A stretch of DNA of 64,000 nucleotides from Patiria miniata. Lineage: Eukaryota > Echinodermata > Asteroidea > Valvatida > Asterinidae. Positions 45,701 through 56,699 of the stretch are shown here, piece by piece (positions within the stretch are counted from its first letter, which is position 1; each line of letters begins with the position of its first letter). The translations under genes were made by a program, and so were the position numbers. The stretch covers positions 5,207,427 to 5,271,426 of the forward strand of contig NW_024037064.1 in assembly GCF_015706575.1 (NCBI RefSeq). Direction: 5' to 3'. The notes beneath the pieces are model-generated. The model did no database searches, was not told where the DNA came from, and saw only the letters and a list, made by a program, of their open reading frames with translations.

Positions 45701-45851
45701 TTTGCCAATATGGCGTCCCCGTGGGGCGCCCGTCTTGGCGCCCGTCAAAAATCAAAATAGTATAGTATGGACGACATCTGTGCCGAATTTGGTGCTTTTG
45801 GAAGAATCTGAACCAAACAGCCCCTATATAACGCCCTAACATCCCTGACTA
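42738..45851. mobile_element. Foldback element FB2, long arms and a degenerate coding centre
   Basis: The left arm (about 42738-43340) and right arm (about 45215-45851) are inverted copies, beginning TAGTCGGATGTCTTAGGG and ending in its approximate complement. The arms contain units of about 167 bp, each with a GCCGCCATATTGGCAAAATC-like block. The 1.9-kb centre holds broken coding sequence. The end pattern TAGTCGGA is shared with FB1, and the subrepeat length is alike, so both may use the same transposition machinery. No clear target duplication was found. Confidence 0.8.
44540..45020 (+). pseudogene. Broken ORF inside FB2, uncharacterised WGW/Cys-type family
   Basis: The + strand reads LFEHVKQPLLQATSVQQEI, then GGWHKDGTSTWQPLWTTL. 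This resembles the C-terminal part of an uncharacterised protein frequent in cnidarian and echinoderm genomes (LPPTEAA...HVKRAYLQ, then WGW-K-x-x-x-W-x-P-x-WT, then a Cys-rich end). The remaining frame is interrupted and the Cys-rich end is not visible. The tie to that family rests on my recollection of its pattern and is uncertain. Location between foldback arms suggests it travelled with the element. Confidence 0.35.
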
Positions 45852-46039
45852 AGAACAATGAGTCTCACCACTTATTTCCTTTTTTGTTTAAGATCAAAAA
45901 ATTCAAGCACAAGATTCACCCATTTCTATTGGAAGAACTTCTTCATTGATGGCGTCACAAACCGCTCTAAAGGTATTTTTGTTTCTATAAGATTTCCCGA
46001 TTCTGTACGATATGTCATTGTAATGCCCTAAGCCCAAAA

Positions 46040-46545
46040 CGGGCCGGCTGGGGGGCGGAATCTGCCCCCCCCCCCATCTTTTTTTCGCGATAACCTTCAT
46101 TTTTTTCGCAACTCGAGCTGTTATTATTTTTTAGCCTTGAACCTTGCGCATCTTTTGATACCCAAAACATAAAAATCGGACCGCCGCTACGCGCCGTGAA
46201 ACAGAACTTTCCCATGTATGTCGTGTACACAGACAACAATTACCATTCGTACATATGAATAATTAATTAGCCATAATTCCAAAACCCTTTGACGAATTGT
46301 CATGAAATTTCTTGGGTATGTTCATAATGAGTTGCTCTATGCATGTTGCTCTATACAATTTTTCGTCACTCGATGGTCGAGATCTTAGGGGGGGGGGTTG
46401 GAATCCGCCCGGTTTTTATGTTTTTGGTATCAAAAGATGCTCAAGGCTAACATGTCCTAACAGCTCGGGTCGCGGAAAAACAAATTTCAAGACTATCGCG
46501 GAAAAAAGTTGAGGGTGGAATCCCCCCCCCCCCCCCCCCCCCCCC
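46040..46545. mobile_element. Foldback MITE with G/C runs
   Basis: Two arms mirror each other: GCGAT, GCAACTCGAGCTGTTA, TTAGCCTTGA, GCATCTTTTGATACC (46080-46180) against GGTATCAAAAGATGCTCAAG, TAACAGCTCGGGTCGCGGAA (46425-46480). C runs lie at both ends, the right one about 25 bases long. Confidence 0.65.
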
Positions 46546-46677
46546 GCTGAGAGATGGTCAAAATAACCCGGCCATTTTAGGGTCAAATAACCCTTTTAAA
46601 TAACGACTATGGCCAATCATTTCATCTTTTCTGTTGTAAAACTGAAGATTTTGTTGTTTGTTATAAACTTGTTTTAG

Positions 46678-47337
46678 ACCAGCCAGGACACCAAGGTGCA
46701 GAGGTCACAGAAGCCGAACCATCTCCAACTGGTATTAGATGAAGTCAACAAGCTGACGGAGAAGCTGCCTGAAAGCGAGCAGTTGGATAGCAGACTCCAG
46801 TTACCCTACATCGCCGTGGGTTACTTCGACGAGAAGGGTGGAAGCTTGTCCCTGGATGAGTATGGCGTGCACCTCACCATCCCGCGTGGTGCACTAGCTC
46901 CAGGCTCTCCTCAGCAAGTCTACATCTATGTAGACCCTACTGCACCACCACCGAATGATGCGGTTGAGCTGACAGAGGTCGCACTTTCACAATGTGTCAA
47001 GTGTGGCCCTAAAGGGTTGTTGTTTGCGGAAAGCGTGGTGCTTTCCTTCCCTCACCACGCTGTTTTGATAGGTCAAAGATGTGACAAGCTAGTTGTCAGG
47101 AAGCGTGATGAGGACTCACAAGACGGTCAATGGGAGGACGGAAACCCTGCATTAGTAACTGAGAAAATGGTAACTGTCCTGATCGATCGTTTCCTGGAAA
47201 ATGTTCTGGTTGGCAAACTTACCCCCGGTAGCGGTAAGCGGCTGAAGGTCGGTGCCTTTGGATGCCGCCTTGACCCAGGATGTCGTCAGTATGCATTTCG
47301 AGTACATATTTGGAACGACGACAAAGACATAGAAGAG
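46678..47337 (+). CDS. ZU5 domain exon 1 (ZU5-UPA-death-domain gene)
   Basis: A 660-nt phase 0-0 exon between CTTGTTTTAG and GTACGTAT, 220 codons starting TSQDTKVQRSQKP. After a short helical lead (HLQLVLDEVNKLTEKL) comes a complete ZU5 fold: GYFDEKGGSLSLDEYGVHL, then IPRGALAPGS, VYIYVDP, CVKCGPKGLLF and VVLSFPHHA, ending with the start of the UPA domain (YAFRVHIWNDDKDIEE). ZU5 is a beta-sandwich found in ankyrins, UNC5, UNC5CL and PIDD, where it packs on UPA and the death domain and controls signalling. The site equivalent to the PIDD autocleavage motif (HFS) reads RFL here, so cleavage is not expected. I chose the exon start from the acceptor shared with the second copy at 55841. There is no initiator Met in this exon. 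Confidence 0.9.
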
Positions 47338-47793
47338 GTACGTATATTCTACAGATAAAAACAATTTAGAAAATTTTTCACCTACGTTGTATTTGTGCTT
47401 ACATGAGACTCAATGCTTCATTTGATATTTGGTCAAAATTGCAAATCATAAATTTTGTCCTTTTTTCTCCTGAAAATTCCATGACTTTAAAACCCACTCA
47501 TTCGTGGACCACATGCACGAAATAACCTCAAGGGTTAAACATCGTTTCAAATATAGAACAACTTTGGATTCATGATTAAGTTCAGACATAAAAATGCGAA
47601 CCATTACTTGTCCAACTATGTTTTATACACGGCTTCTGGCTCTTGCTCTAAACTACTCTACGCGGTGCGTCTATCTTATCTAGCGATGTCACCAAACTTA
47701 GCAAACTACATGAAGGAAGGCAGATCTGACTACTGTTACCAATTGGTTTTCGTCGCATTTGTAATTCACCATGTAACTGTCATTTTTGCAAAG

Positions 47794-47937
47794 AATGTCG
47801 TCCAACAGGAGGGCCAAGTGGGAACAAGGAAATTGGCCTACTTCGGAAACTTGCCGTTTTTCTGGGATAGTGGGAACTTGGCTGTCAGGGTGTTGGATCT
47901 TGAAGGTGATTGGGCAATTCTAGGAGCGACTGAACAG
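47794..47937 (+). CDS. UPA domain exon, first set
   Basis: The acceptor TTTTTGCAAAG and a weak donor GTTGGT bound 144 nt in phase 0, reading NVVQQEGQVGTRKLAYFG, then NLPFFWDSGNLAVRVLDL. It continues the UPA fold begun at the end of the ZU5 exon; the pattern aromatic-F-x-x-x-(N)-L-x-V-x-V is typical of UPA strands. The equivalent exon in the second set is 59053-59199, over 80% identical in protein. Confidence 0.85.
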
Positions 47938-48279
47938 GTTGGTCTAGTGCAATAAATTCCATTCTTCTTGTATTATTGTTATGATGCTTGCAAGGTTTTG
48001 ATTTTGGGTAACTCGTCGTGGTTACAGTTGCTTTCTAGAAGTCGTATTTTTAAGTATAAAAAAGTATCTGAATATTTTTTTTAAAGAAAGACATCGTATG
48101 ACAGTTGAACATTAATAGTCATTTTGTGATTAGAGTTGTTCTTTTCGTATTTATCCCATGCATGCATTTTAAAGTATTGTAAAACTAATATTCTGTCCAT
48201 AGTTCTCTCACAGATATGTCACTCTTTTGCGCTTAGCTAGTAATGTTTGACTTTTCTAATTCAAATAAATTTTCATTAG

Positions 48280-48459
48280 ATAATAAGTGACGAACAAATA
48301 CGACTCTATCCTGAGAACTCCGTAACGATCCACCTGAAACGGCAGGCGGGGGATTCAGAAGAGGAAGGGTTGTACTGCGTTGTTCGTACGTCCCAGTGTT
48401 CTCCAACTCAAGATTTGAGGAACCAAACTGAAGTTCTTCTGTCGATCCGTCCAATGCAA
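48280..48459 (+). CDS. UPA domain C-terminal exon, first set
   Basis: The acceptor TTTTCATTAG and donor GTAAGTCAG enclose 180 nt in phase 0: IRLYPENSVTIHLKRQAGD, then EEGLYCVVRTSQC and TEVLLSIRPMQ. The LKRQAGD and VLLSI blocks fit the last UPA strands. The second set has an exon of identical length (59550-59729). No linker or death-domain exons follow before the second ZU5 exon, so this set either is spliced on to the second set or is a stranded partial duplicate. Confidence 0.8.
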
Positions 48460-49024
48460 GTAAGTCAGTGGCTAAGTTTAGTTGCTTCCCAACATATTTA
48501 CAAATGATAAAGGACGACGAGTCAGAAATTGTTAATGTGGACAATATATTTGCTTTCTAAATTTGGTCATTTTGCTAGCCCATCCTGATTGACGTACTGA
48601 CACATATCAATTGTGACTTAGATTTGCTGTTATCTCTCGCTGACTTACTGTCACCTTTGAATTCGACTTGCTCCCAATTTCACTGACTGACTGTAATTTG
48701 TGAATTAGAGTGGTTACAATGTTATGCGAACCAGCTCTATTGGGTATAGTCTTTCCTCGACAGTCTTAAAGGACCTATGCAACTACGAATTTTGGGAAAC
48801 AGCTTATTGGTTAAAAACTCTGTAGTTCCCTACACCATAAGTCCAGTAAATAGTTTTATATGAGACATATGGTGGTAACCATGCATATGAGCGCACCGAA
48901 AGGTAGTTTGTAGGTTTGGGGACTGCGTGAAATTTAACTATACATTGGAACGACACAGATTTTTGCACAACTGACACAAAAATAATTCTTTTGTCCGATA
49001 TTTTCAAACGTTGTAAGCTAATTG
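48460..49024. other. Intron, no feature seen
   Basis: Contains only short CTGACT-type runs near 48590-48690, similar to those near 11190. Confidence 0.45.
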
Positions 49025-49130
49025 TTTTCTAATAAGCACAAGCAGCCATGTGGTTGCGAAGGCCGATTTCTAAAGCTTACATAATACTTTATTTCGAATG
49101 AAACAACATGCACACAGACATATCAATGTT
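49025..49130 (+). repeat. Dispersed repeat, inverted copy at 63530-63640
   Basis: CCATGTGGTTGCGAAGGCCG ... AATGAAACAACATGCACACA matches the reverse complement of 63530-63640 at about 85%. Both lie in introns of the same gene. Confidence 0.65.
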
Positions 49131-51870
49131 CGCAGGCGAAATCTTTCTCTCCCGTTTGGAAGACCATATCATAATGATCGAACAATGTGCCAGAAATCGG
49201 TTTTTTTTGTCGTCAGAAAATCCTAGTTCAGCGAAATTTGCCTTGGAGATATTTCAAAGTGTAACACTAGCGTTTGCAAAAACAGATTGAGCTAACAAGA
49301 GGACTTGCGAAAATAATCCTCTGTTCCCACCCTTAATCACATTTGATCACCCAACCTACCATAGTCACTCAATCTCTTATGTCCGCCCACTCTAAATTTT
49401 AATCAGACATAACCGGCAAAGACAAATTCATGCTTAAAATTCATATTAAGCCATACAAGTCACCAGAGAAGAAGTGTCACTGAATGGGATGTGCCATCCC
49501 TTTTTCAAAAATTTGCCTTGGAGAAAGCTCAAGGTGTAACATTAGCGTTTGCAAAAACAGATTGAGCTGAAATTCGGGATATACTGAGATGATATTAGTG
49601 TTCAACTGCTCGTGAAATGACAACTTGGGAGGATTCCTAGAAATTGAGATAAGTAAAAAGATTTGGGGACCTTTTCGAACGATTTTTCTACGATTTTTAG
49701 GTCAGCTTTGACGTTTCGGCAAAAATAATTGCAATTTTTTCACTGACACGAAGTTTAGAATTTCTTCTGTTATAATTTAACTTTCCAATCATACTGAGCA
49801 TGTTTTCTTTAAAAAACGAGAATGTTAAAAAGCCATGTTTTTGGGTGCATTGATTTCACTGCTCTGTTTTAGCGTCACTGTACATAATTGGATTAAATTT
49901 GCCTAACAACGCCAGATGCAAATCCTTAGCAGCAGTGGCGGCGGAACCTTGGGGGGGGGGGGGGGGAGGGGACTGGGGGCACTCCCCTCCCCAAATTTAC
50001 CCAAGTGCCCCTCTTGTTGACGTTAATGTGCCCCCTTGAGCATTAATGTGCCCACTCAAAATGAAAAAAAAACTGCCCTTAAAATTTCGGATAATTTTTT
50101 TTCAGTAACAATTTCCCAAAATGGTATAGAGAGTTCTTATTTGAACCAGGAATAACCAAGCCCCAAAACCCTTACAATTCGCCCTTAAAATGGCAAATGT
50201 ATAGTTTGCATAATGGCTGGTTCACCACTATTTGATTTTATGGAGGCCAAATGTCCGGTGAAAAAAACATTGATTTCGTGAACACCAAAATTAGAGTGCA
50301 TTTTGTTGATGCTCATATAACACACGTTTAACTTGTGCGGTGGCTGTCATACTAATCGGATGGTTTCCGTTATGGCTTAATCATCAAATGATTGTAATGT
50401 TCTGATCATTAAGAAAACATTAAGTAATATTAAGCTGGAATCATCATGTTAGGGACACAAATACCAGGCGAAACCGAAATGGAAATTACCCCAAATTTTG
50501 GAATACACCTAGGTAACCATCATGCTCGCCCCTCGTACGATCCGAAAGAAATTAGTTGAATCGTCATTCAGTTTCAAGTTTTTTTTTTTTAAATGCAAGC
50601 TATGAATATTGATTATCAACTCATTTTTAATTTGTTTGGATAAGCCTGGCTGGTAAATAAAACCTGTTTTATACACGGAAATACCCGGGCGATATACGAA
50701 AATATCTTCAGACAACTCACATAAAGCAACTTGGACATTTTTGGTTGGATTTCTAGGACAGCTTATATTTAACAACTGCGTTTATTACATGAGTTGCCAA
50801 TAGAATGTTGGACCAACGACCCTACCCTAATGTACCCTGTCAAGTCGTTCTTTCTCATACACTGTGGCAACATTTCTAACACTTAGGGAAACAGTTCTTT
50901 TATCTTTGTTGGGTGTTCACTGTAATTTTCTTAATCAACCGTATGTTTTGCAACAGAACTAAACGACATTCTTATTTGTGTATAAGGTATTAATTATTAC
51001 AATGAATGGTGATGTAAAACCAGGAATATGGCCAATAAAATTGGCATATTTAAGGGCGCTGCACCGTGGTGACCACCTGTGTGCCTTTCTTCTGTCTCGT
51101 CTTTTTGGTCTTTTCGTCATGTTGTTAACCTGTCTTTCGTAAGTGTTACCCTTTTTGAGATGTTATGAGGTATTATGCTAACCTTAATGACCATGCTGGT
51201 GGGTCAGTTTTTATTCTGTGCACTGATATTCGGTGTAATTTGTCATACTTCTACTCAACTAGCTGAGCTTCCTGCGAGTACACTTTATGAACGGCCATTG
51301 CCCATTGTGTATACACGGGAGATTGCCCAGGCATTACAGGGTGAGTCAAAAAGAAACGAAAGTTATCGAGTTATAAAAATATTCCATAACTAATGTGACG
51401 TGCTCCATTAAAAAAAAAATAGCATAAAGTACGTGTGTTATGGACGAGTAAGCATGAACATTTCATACAATTTTAATTTGCATGTTACATGCTTACTCTC
51501 ATTACAATAAGATATCTATGTTTTCGAACAAATACCACAAAAGCCATTGTCATTTCAAGAAGACATTTTTTTCCTCCTACATGTATACACAAATCTGACC
51601 AAAAATAATGCTTCGGTCTTGACTCGAATTATTATTCTCGTTTGTATTCGAATAAGTGTACCTGTGTGTAATCTCTGCTTTTCATCACTGATAACTTCGG
51701 CATTTAACATTCCGCCTTCCGTTCCGATTTGGGTTCTTATATAAAAGTATGCGTAACTTCTGATAGTATGTATCAAATTCAGTAATGTCACATGTGGAAA
51801 ATAATGCTCATTTAAAACATGATTCATTTGTGTATCAAATGTAATTCCTTTTTACTGAAAAAAAATAACC
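49131..51870. other. Intron, few features
   Basis: 49931-50231 looks like a worn hAT-type MITE (left end CAGTGGCGGCGGAACC with a G run, right end GGTTCACCACT). TACAGGGTGAGTCAAAAAG at about 51337 is a lone mariner-type end. Otherwise nothing was recognised. Confidence 0.45.
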
Positions 51871-51898
51871 CATGTCTCTTTTGACTTTCCCTGCAGAG

Positions 51899-53718
51899 AT
51901 GGAGGACATGCCAGCTGAGGTATGTGACACTGAATTGCAACCGCCCCCATCGCCGCCAGCATTATCACCATCCACATCAAGCCCACCATGGACAGAGACC
52001 AAGAAAAAGAAGACCAAGAAATATCAGCCAGCAGGCTCGGACAATGATCCTGATCCCCCTTATGCTTACCAACAAGACTATCGTCATGATGAGGATGGCT
52101 GGACTCGCACATTAAGCGATATCCGAGTGAGAAGTTTCAAAGGCAAGAAACCCCCTGCCCCGCATTTTGCAAGAAGGCATCTCCACTAGAGTTTTTCTAC
52201 AATTTATTTCCCCTAACACTTCCCCTTTCTATCGTCAAGTGGACAAACCGTAAATTGGCTTCTCACTGTCTGAAGGTGACAACTATCCATGAAATCAAGG
52301 CCTTGTTTGGCATTCGTATATTCTGATGGGACTTGTAAAACTGTCAAGCTACAAAAACTACTGGTCGACTCATTCTGGCCTAAGAAATTATCTGATCTCA
52401 GAACAATGACCCGAAATACCAACACAAAAATTGCAATGACCCCAAAAAAGACCCTAGCCTTATACGTGACAAAGCCCAACGTTACCAGGCAAAACAGAGC
52501 AATCCCCTGTTTCCTCTCCAGCCTTTGTGGAAGAAAGTCACCAAGCGTTGTTGGCAGAAATACAAACCATGCCGCACCCTCACAATTGACGAGGCGATGA
52601 TCAGGTATCGTGGATTTAAAGCTGGGGTGAGGAAGTTCTTCATGCTTTTGAAACCAATTCGCACTGGTTTCAAAATCTACGCGCTGGCTGAGTCGGCGAC
52701 AGGTGCCATCTTGAACTTCATCATGCACCCGGTCGGGGAGGCAGTGAAAATGGTCGACATTGCAGTAAGTGTTCAGTGCCAAGCATCATCTCAATGTTTA
52801 CCACCACTTCCTCGACAGACTTTACACGTAAGTTCCTCTTGCTCGCACATTACTCTGTAAGCAGACTTATACTGGGGCCATCAAAAAGGGGAAGCAAGGG
52901 ACTACCTCGCGACTTCTCCACCGCAGAAAACAACCCTCACCGTCACAAAATAAAGCAGATGAATCGCACTAAGCGTGGTACCTTCTACACACGCCAGAAC
53001 GGGCATCTCACCGCTTTCATGTGAAAGGAAAGTCGCGTCATGATGCTCCTCTCTACGGCCCACCAAGGATGGCACGATCCCTTAGCACGTACATGTACTC
53101 TGAAACGCAAGATCCCCAGCAGCAAGACTGGCAGACTTAAGTCAAAGTGCATCCCAGCTCCCACAGCGGCAATTGACTACACAAGGAACATGGGCGGATT
53201 AGATATGGGTGACCAGTTAAGAGCCTAACACACCTGCTCTCGCAAGTCTCAGCTATGGTGGAAACTTTTTGATTAATGTGGCCAGAGTGAACGCTTGGAT
53301 CTGCTACAAGCATTACCACCTAACTGATGTGGGAAAAGACACAAGCGGCAGTGACAGTGAAATTGACCCCACCAACATCGAAGACGATGAGGTTGGCAAC
53401 CAGCCAACTCTCCTTGGCCATTGCCAGCACCCATATTGAAGGGGACGCAAGAGGAACTGTTCCACGCCAATGTACAGACTCTCGTCCTGTCCCCCTTGTC
53501 AATAGTGCCGGCCACTACAATGTCAAGATGCCCAGGAGGATTGCACGATGGTGTAGATGGTGCCAGCTGAACAGCATCGCCACCAGAATTGGTTTGCCCA
53601 AAAGCACCCGCCGAGGTTGCCCGGTGTGTGGAGTGAACCTCTGTCCCGGGGAATGTTTCCTGAGATTTCACACTGCAGCTGCACCTCTACAAGATGACTA
53701 CACCTCGAGTACAGAGTA
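51899..53718 (+). pseudogene. piggyBac transposase, degenerate (PGBD4-like)
   Basis: Pieces in several frames follow the piggyBac order. They start with MEDMPAEVCDTELQPPPSPP, an acidic/Pro-rich N-terminus. The first catalytic Asp is in LTIDEAMIRYRG (about 52583). LLKPIRTGFKIYALAES comes next, then the second Asp in VYHHFLDRLYT (about 52795-52830) and TFYTRQNGHLTAF (about 52980). The third Asp is in NMGGLDMGDQLRAY (about 53188). A Cys-rich C-terminal finger ends it (RGCPVCGVNLCPGECFLRFH, 53610-53670). At least three frame changes separate the pieces, so the gene is dead although the DDD residues persist. No TTAA-flanked inverted ends were found. It lies in the intron between the two ZU5-UPA sets, on the same strand. 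Confidence 0.88.
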
Positions 53719-54369
53719 AAGACAGAGACCTCTCCCCGGTACAGCCCTACTCAGTATAAACATCCTACTTAAACTATTACTGATTCTCCCTGATGAATTT
53801 TCTATGCACTCTTCCCAACCAGTACAAAGGAAAAAGAAAAGTAACGAACTAGAATAAATCTGACCAAAAAAGTGAATAAAAATACCCACACAAAAACACT
53901 CTTTGGTGACTGGTAGTATTTTAATTCAACGTTATTATATTTTTATTTCACCAACTCCCATGCACCAACTGACCTCAAAGTAATAAACCGATGTGACAGG
54001 ATATAATTGTAAAAAGTACAATGCAATGGGAGAAAATACTAAAAGAAGTTATTTGGCTTTTGTTATATTGTTTTACAGCAACTGGCAGAGAAATATAAAA
54101 GAAGAATAAAAAGAGAAATATATCAGAATAATTAAGCAAAAGAATTTTTTTTCTCTGTTTTCACTTAAAAATTGTGGGGATTATAATTGTTTTCTATCTA
54201 AATACAAAGTACCCGGTATCTTACAAGTTCAGAGAGTACTGAAGACCATAATTAGCTTTGACAGTCTTATGCCCCACAGCTGCTGCTATATGACCCAAAG
54301 GCCCGTGGTAAACGGAATGAGTGTTATACGAGTCCAACACACACAAAAATAATCCAACATGTGCTAGAA
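53719..54369. other. Intron, no feature seen
   Basis: AT-rich; possibly the 3' remainder of the piggyBac element. No ORF or repeat was recognised. Confidence 0.4.
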
Positions 54370-55770
54370 ACCATGGGTTTCACATATGTACATTACATTG
54401 ACCAAAGAAATCCGTTGCCTTCTGGAAAGGAAACACAAAGCTTTCCGTGATGGAGATCTCACTTAAAAGCGGAAAATGCAGAGGAAGATAACCAAACATA
54501 ATTTTGTCTAAGCAAGAAGAAATATGGAAAAACCACCGAGGACAATTTCAGACAGCACGATAAAAAAAAGCTTGGACAGGGCTAAAGTCCAACACAATTG
54601 TTAAGAAAGCTAACTCCTATATTCCAACCAGCGACCCTGGCACCTTCGCCAATGATCTTAATCGGTTCTAGGCCTACACCCGTTTTGATGACTCTGACTT
54701 CAGTCTAGTCAATAACCACCTTTGCGACAATTTGCAGAGCCAAGTAGACGACTCGAATGGGATTGAGCTCAGCGTTCCTGCGATTGAGAAATCCTTCAAG
54801 CGTATCAAGGGCAACAAGGCATCAGGCCCTGATGGTGTTTCTGGGAGAATCTTGAGGTCCTGTCATAAAGAGCTGTCTTATGTATTTTATAGACTATTTC
54901 AGTGGTCTCTGGACTTCAACATAATTCGCAAAATTTGGAAAACCTCAACTGTCATACCGATTCCAAAAATACCCAAACCCACAGCTATAAATGACTTTAG
55001 ACCTATTGCTCTCACATGGTCAGTTATGAAATGTTTTAAAAGTGTAATTAAGGATATTATCCTGGTTCAGACTAAGGCTTACATTGACTCTGTCCAGTTT
55101 GCCTATCGTTCGGGCAGTGTGAGCGATGCCATCTTAACACTTGTGCATTACATTTATGAACATTTGGATAAAACTCATAACTATGTCAGAACCTTGTTTG
55201 TAGACTTCTCATCGGCTTCCAATACAATTCAGCCTCTTTTACTGACTGACAAATTGAATAGAGTGTGTGTCAATCCTCATATCTCTTTGTGGATTAACAA
55301 TTTTTTAACTGCTCGAATTAAAAGGATTTTATTTATGAACTCAGTTTCTAATAACATCCATATTAGTACTGGAGCTCCTCAAGGCTGTGTGTTGTCCCCA
55401 GTGTTATTTTCACTTTATTCCAGTGACCACAGAACCGGTGATACATCATGCCCTATAATTAAATATGCTGATGACACCTCTCTGACGGGATTGATTTCTG
55501 ATGAATCTGTTTATCGCATAGAAGTTGCTAATTTTGTTAAATGGTGTTGTCTTAATTATTTATCACTGAATGTGTCTGAAACTAAAGAAACTGTGTTCGA
55601 CTTCCGTAAAAGCAAGACTGGTATTGAACCTATTTACATTAATGGCACTAGGGTTGAAATGGTCGATAACCTTTAATATCCTGGTACCTCCATTGAAAAC
55701 AACTTGAATTGGAATATCAATTTTCAGAAACTTGTAGCTAAGGCCAACCAGAGGATGTTTTTGTCCGGTA
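54370..55770 (+). mobile_element. LINE fragment, CR1/L2-type reverse transcriptase
   Basis: The 314-codon open stretch 54732-55676 carries non-LTR RT blocks: KGNKASGPDGVSGRIL, DFRPIALTWSVMKCF, VQFAYRSGSVSDAILTLVH, LFVDFSSASNTIQP, GAPQGCVLSPVLFSLY and YADDTSLTGLI. Upstream (54405-54600) the linker typical of these elements is legible in broken frames (KHKAFRDGD, EDNFRQHD). After the stop at 55674, further RT/thumb sequence (SIENNLNWNINFQKLV) goes on to about 55770. The endonuclease is missing, so it is a truncated, decayed copy. The set of blocks fits the CR1/L2/Rex side of the Jockey group. It ends 70 bp before the second ZU5 exon. Confidence 0.88.
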
Positions 55771-55840
55771 TAATAAATTTAATTCAATTAAGTTGAATAT
55801 TTATTTAATTAAAAAATTGAAACATCTCTTGCTGTTTTAG

Positions 55841-56491
55841 ACTAGTAAGAACACCGAAATGCAGAAGTCAGACCAGCTGAACCATTTCCACCTGGTGTTA
55901 GATGAAGTCAAAGAGCTGTCAGAGAAACTAACTGAAAGTGAGCGGTTGGATAGCAGATTCCAGTTACCCTACTTCGCCATGGGCTATTTCAACGAGAAGG
56001 GTGGAAGCTTGTCCCTGGATGAGTATGGCGTGCACCTCACCATCCCGTGTGGTGCAATAGCTCCAGGCTCTCCTCAGCAAGTCTACATCTATGTAGACCC
56101 TACTGCACCACCACCGAATGATGCGGTTGAGCTGACAGAGGTCGCACTTTCGTCAATTGTCAAGTGTGGCCCCAAAAGGTTGAGATTTGAAGAAAGCGTG
56201 GTGCTTTCCTTTCCTCATCACGCTGATTTGAAAGATCAAAGATATGACAAGGTCGTTGTCAGGAAGCGTCATGACGACTCACAAGACGGTCAATGGGAGG
56301 ACAGAAATCCTGCATTAGTAACTGAGAAAATGGTAACTGTCCTGATCGATCATTTCTGCGAAATTTATCTGGTTGGCAAACTTTCCGGTAGGCGGCTGAA
56401 GGTCGGTGCCTTTGGACGCCCCCTTGACCCAGGATGTCGTCGGTATGCATTTCGAGTACATGTTTGGAACGACAACAAAGACGTTGAAGAG
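55841..56491 (+). CDS. ZU5 domain exon 2, with HFC cleavage-type motif
   Basis: A 651-nt phase 0-0 exon after GCTGTTTTAG, 217 codons beginning TSKNTEMQKSDQLNH. It is about 80% identical in protein to the exon at 46678: GYFNEKGGSLSLDEYGVHL, IPCGAIAPGS, IVKCGPKRLRF, VVLSFPHHADL. At 56351-56359 the codons give H-F-C inside VLIDHFCEIYLVGKL, the position where PIDD-type ZU5 domains have His-Phe-Ser and cut themselves. Cys instead of Ser could still act as the nucleophile; the first copy has RFL. The donor GTTCGTAGG is weaker than usual. The exon is followed by an intron interrupted by a 2-kb transposon. Confidence 0.9.
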
Positions 56492-56699
56492 GTTCGTAGG
56501 CCTATATTCTACAAAAAAACACACACAAAACTTTCCACCTATGTTGTATTTGTGCTTATGTGAGAATCAGTGCTTCAATGGACGTTGCGACAAAATTGCA
56601 AAGCACACATTTGAACTTTTTCATAAACATTCCGTGGACCCGACACACATGAAATACCCCCTTAAGGGTGAAACATCGTTTACAATATAGAACAACTTC

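Noticed and set aside
47572-47955. 127-codon + strand open frame beginning in the intron
   Set aside because: Its second half is the UPA exon in the true frame; the first half is intron read-through.
52213-53671. Long - strand frames over the piggyBac region
   Set aside because: Antisense shadows of the + strand transposase remnant.
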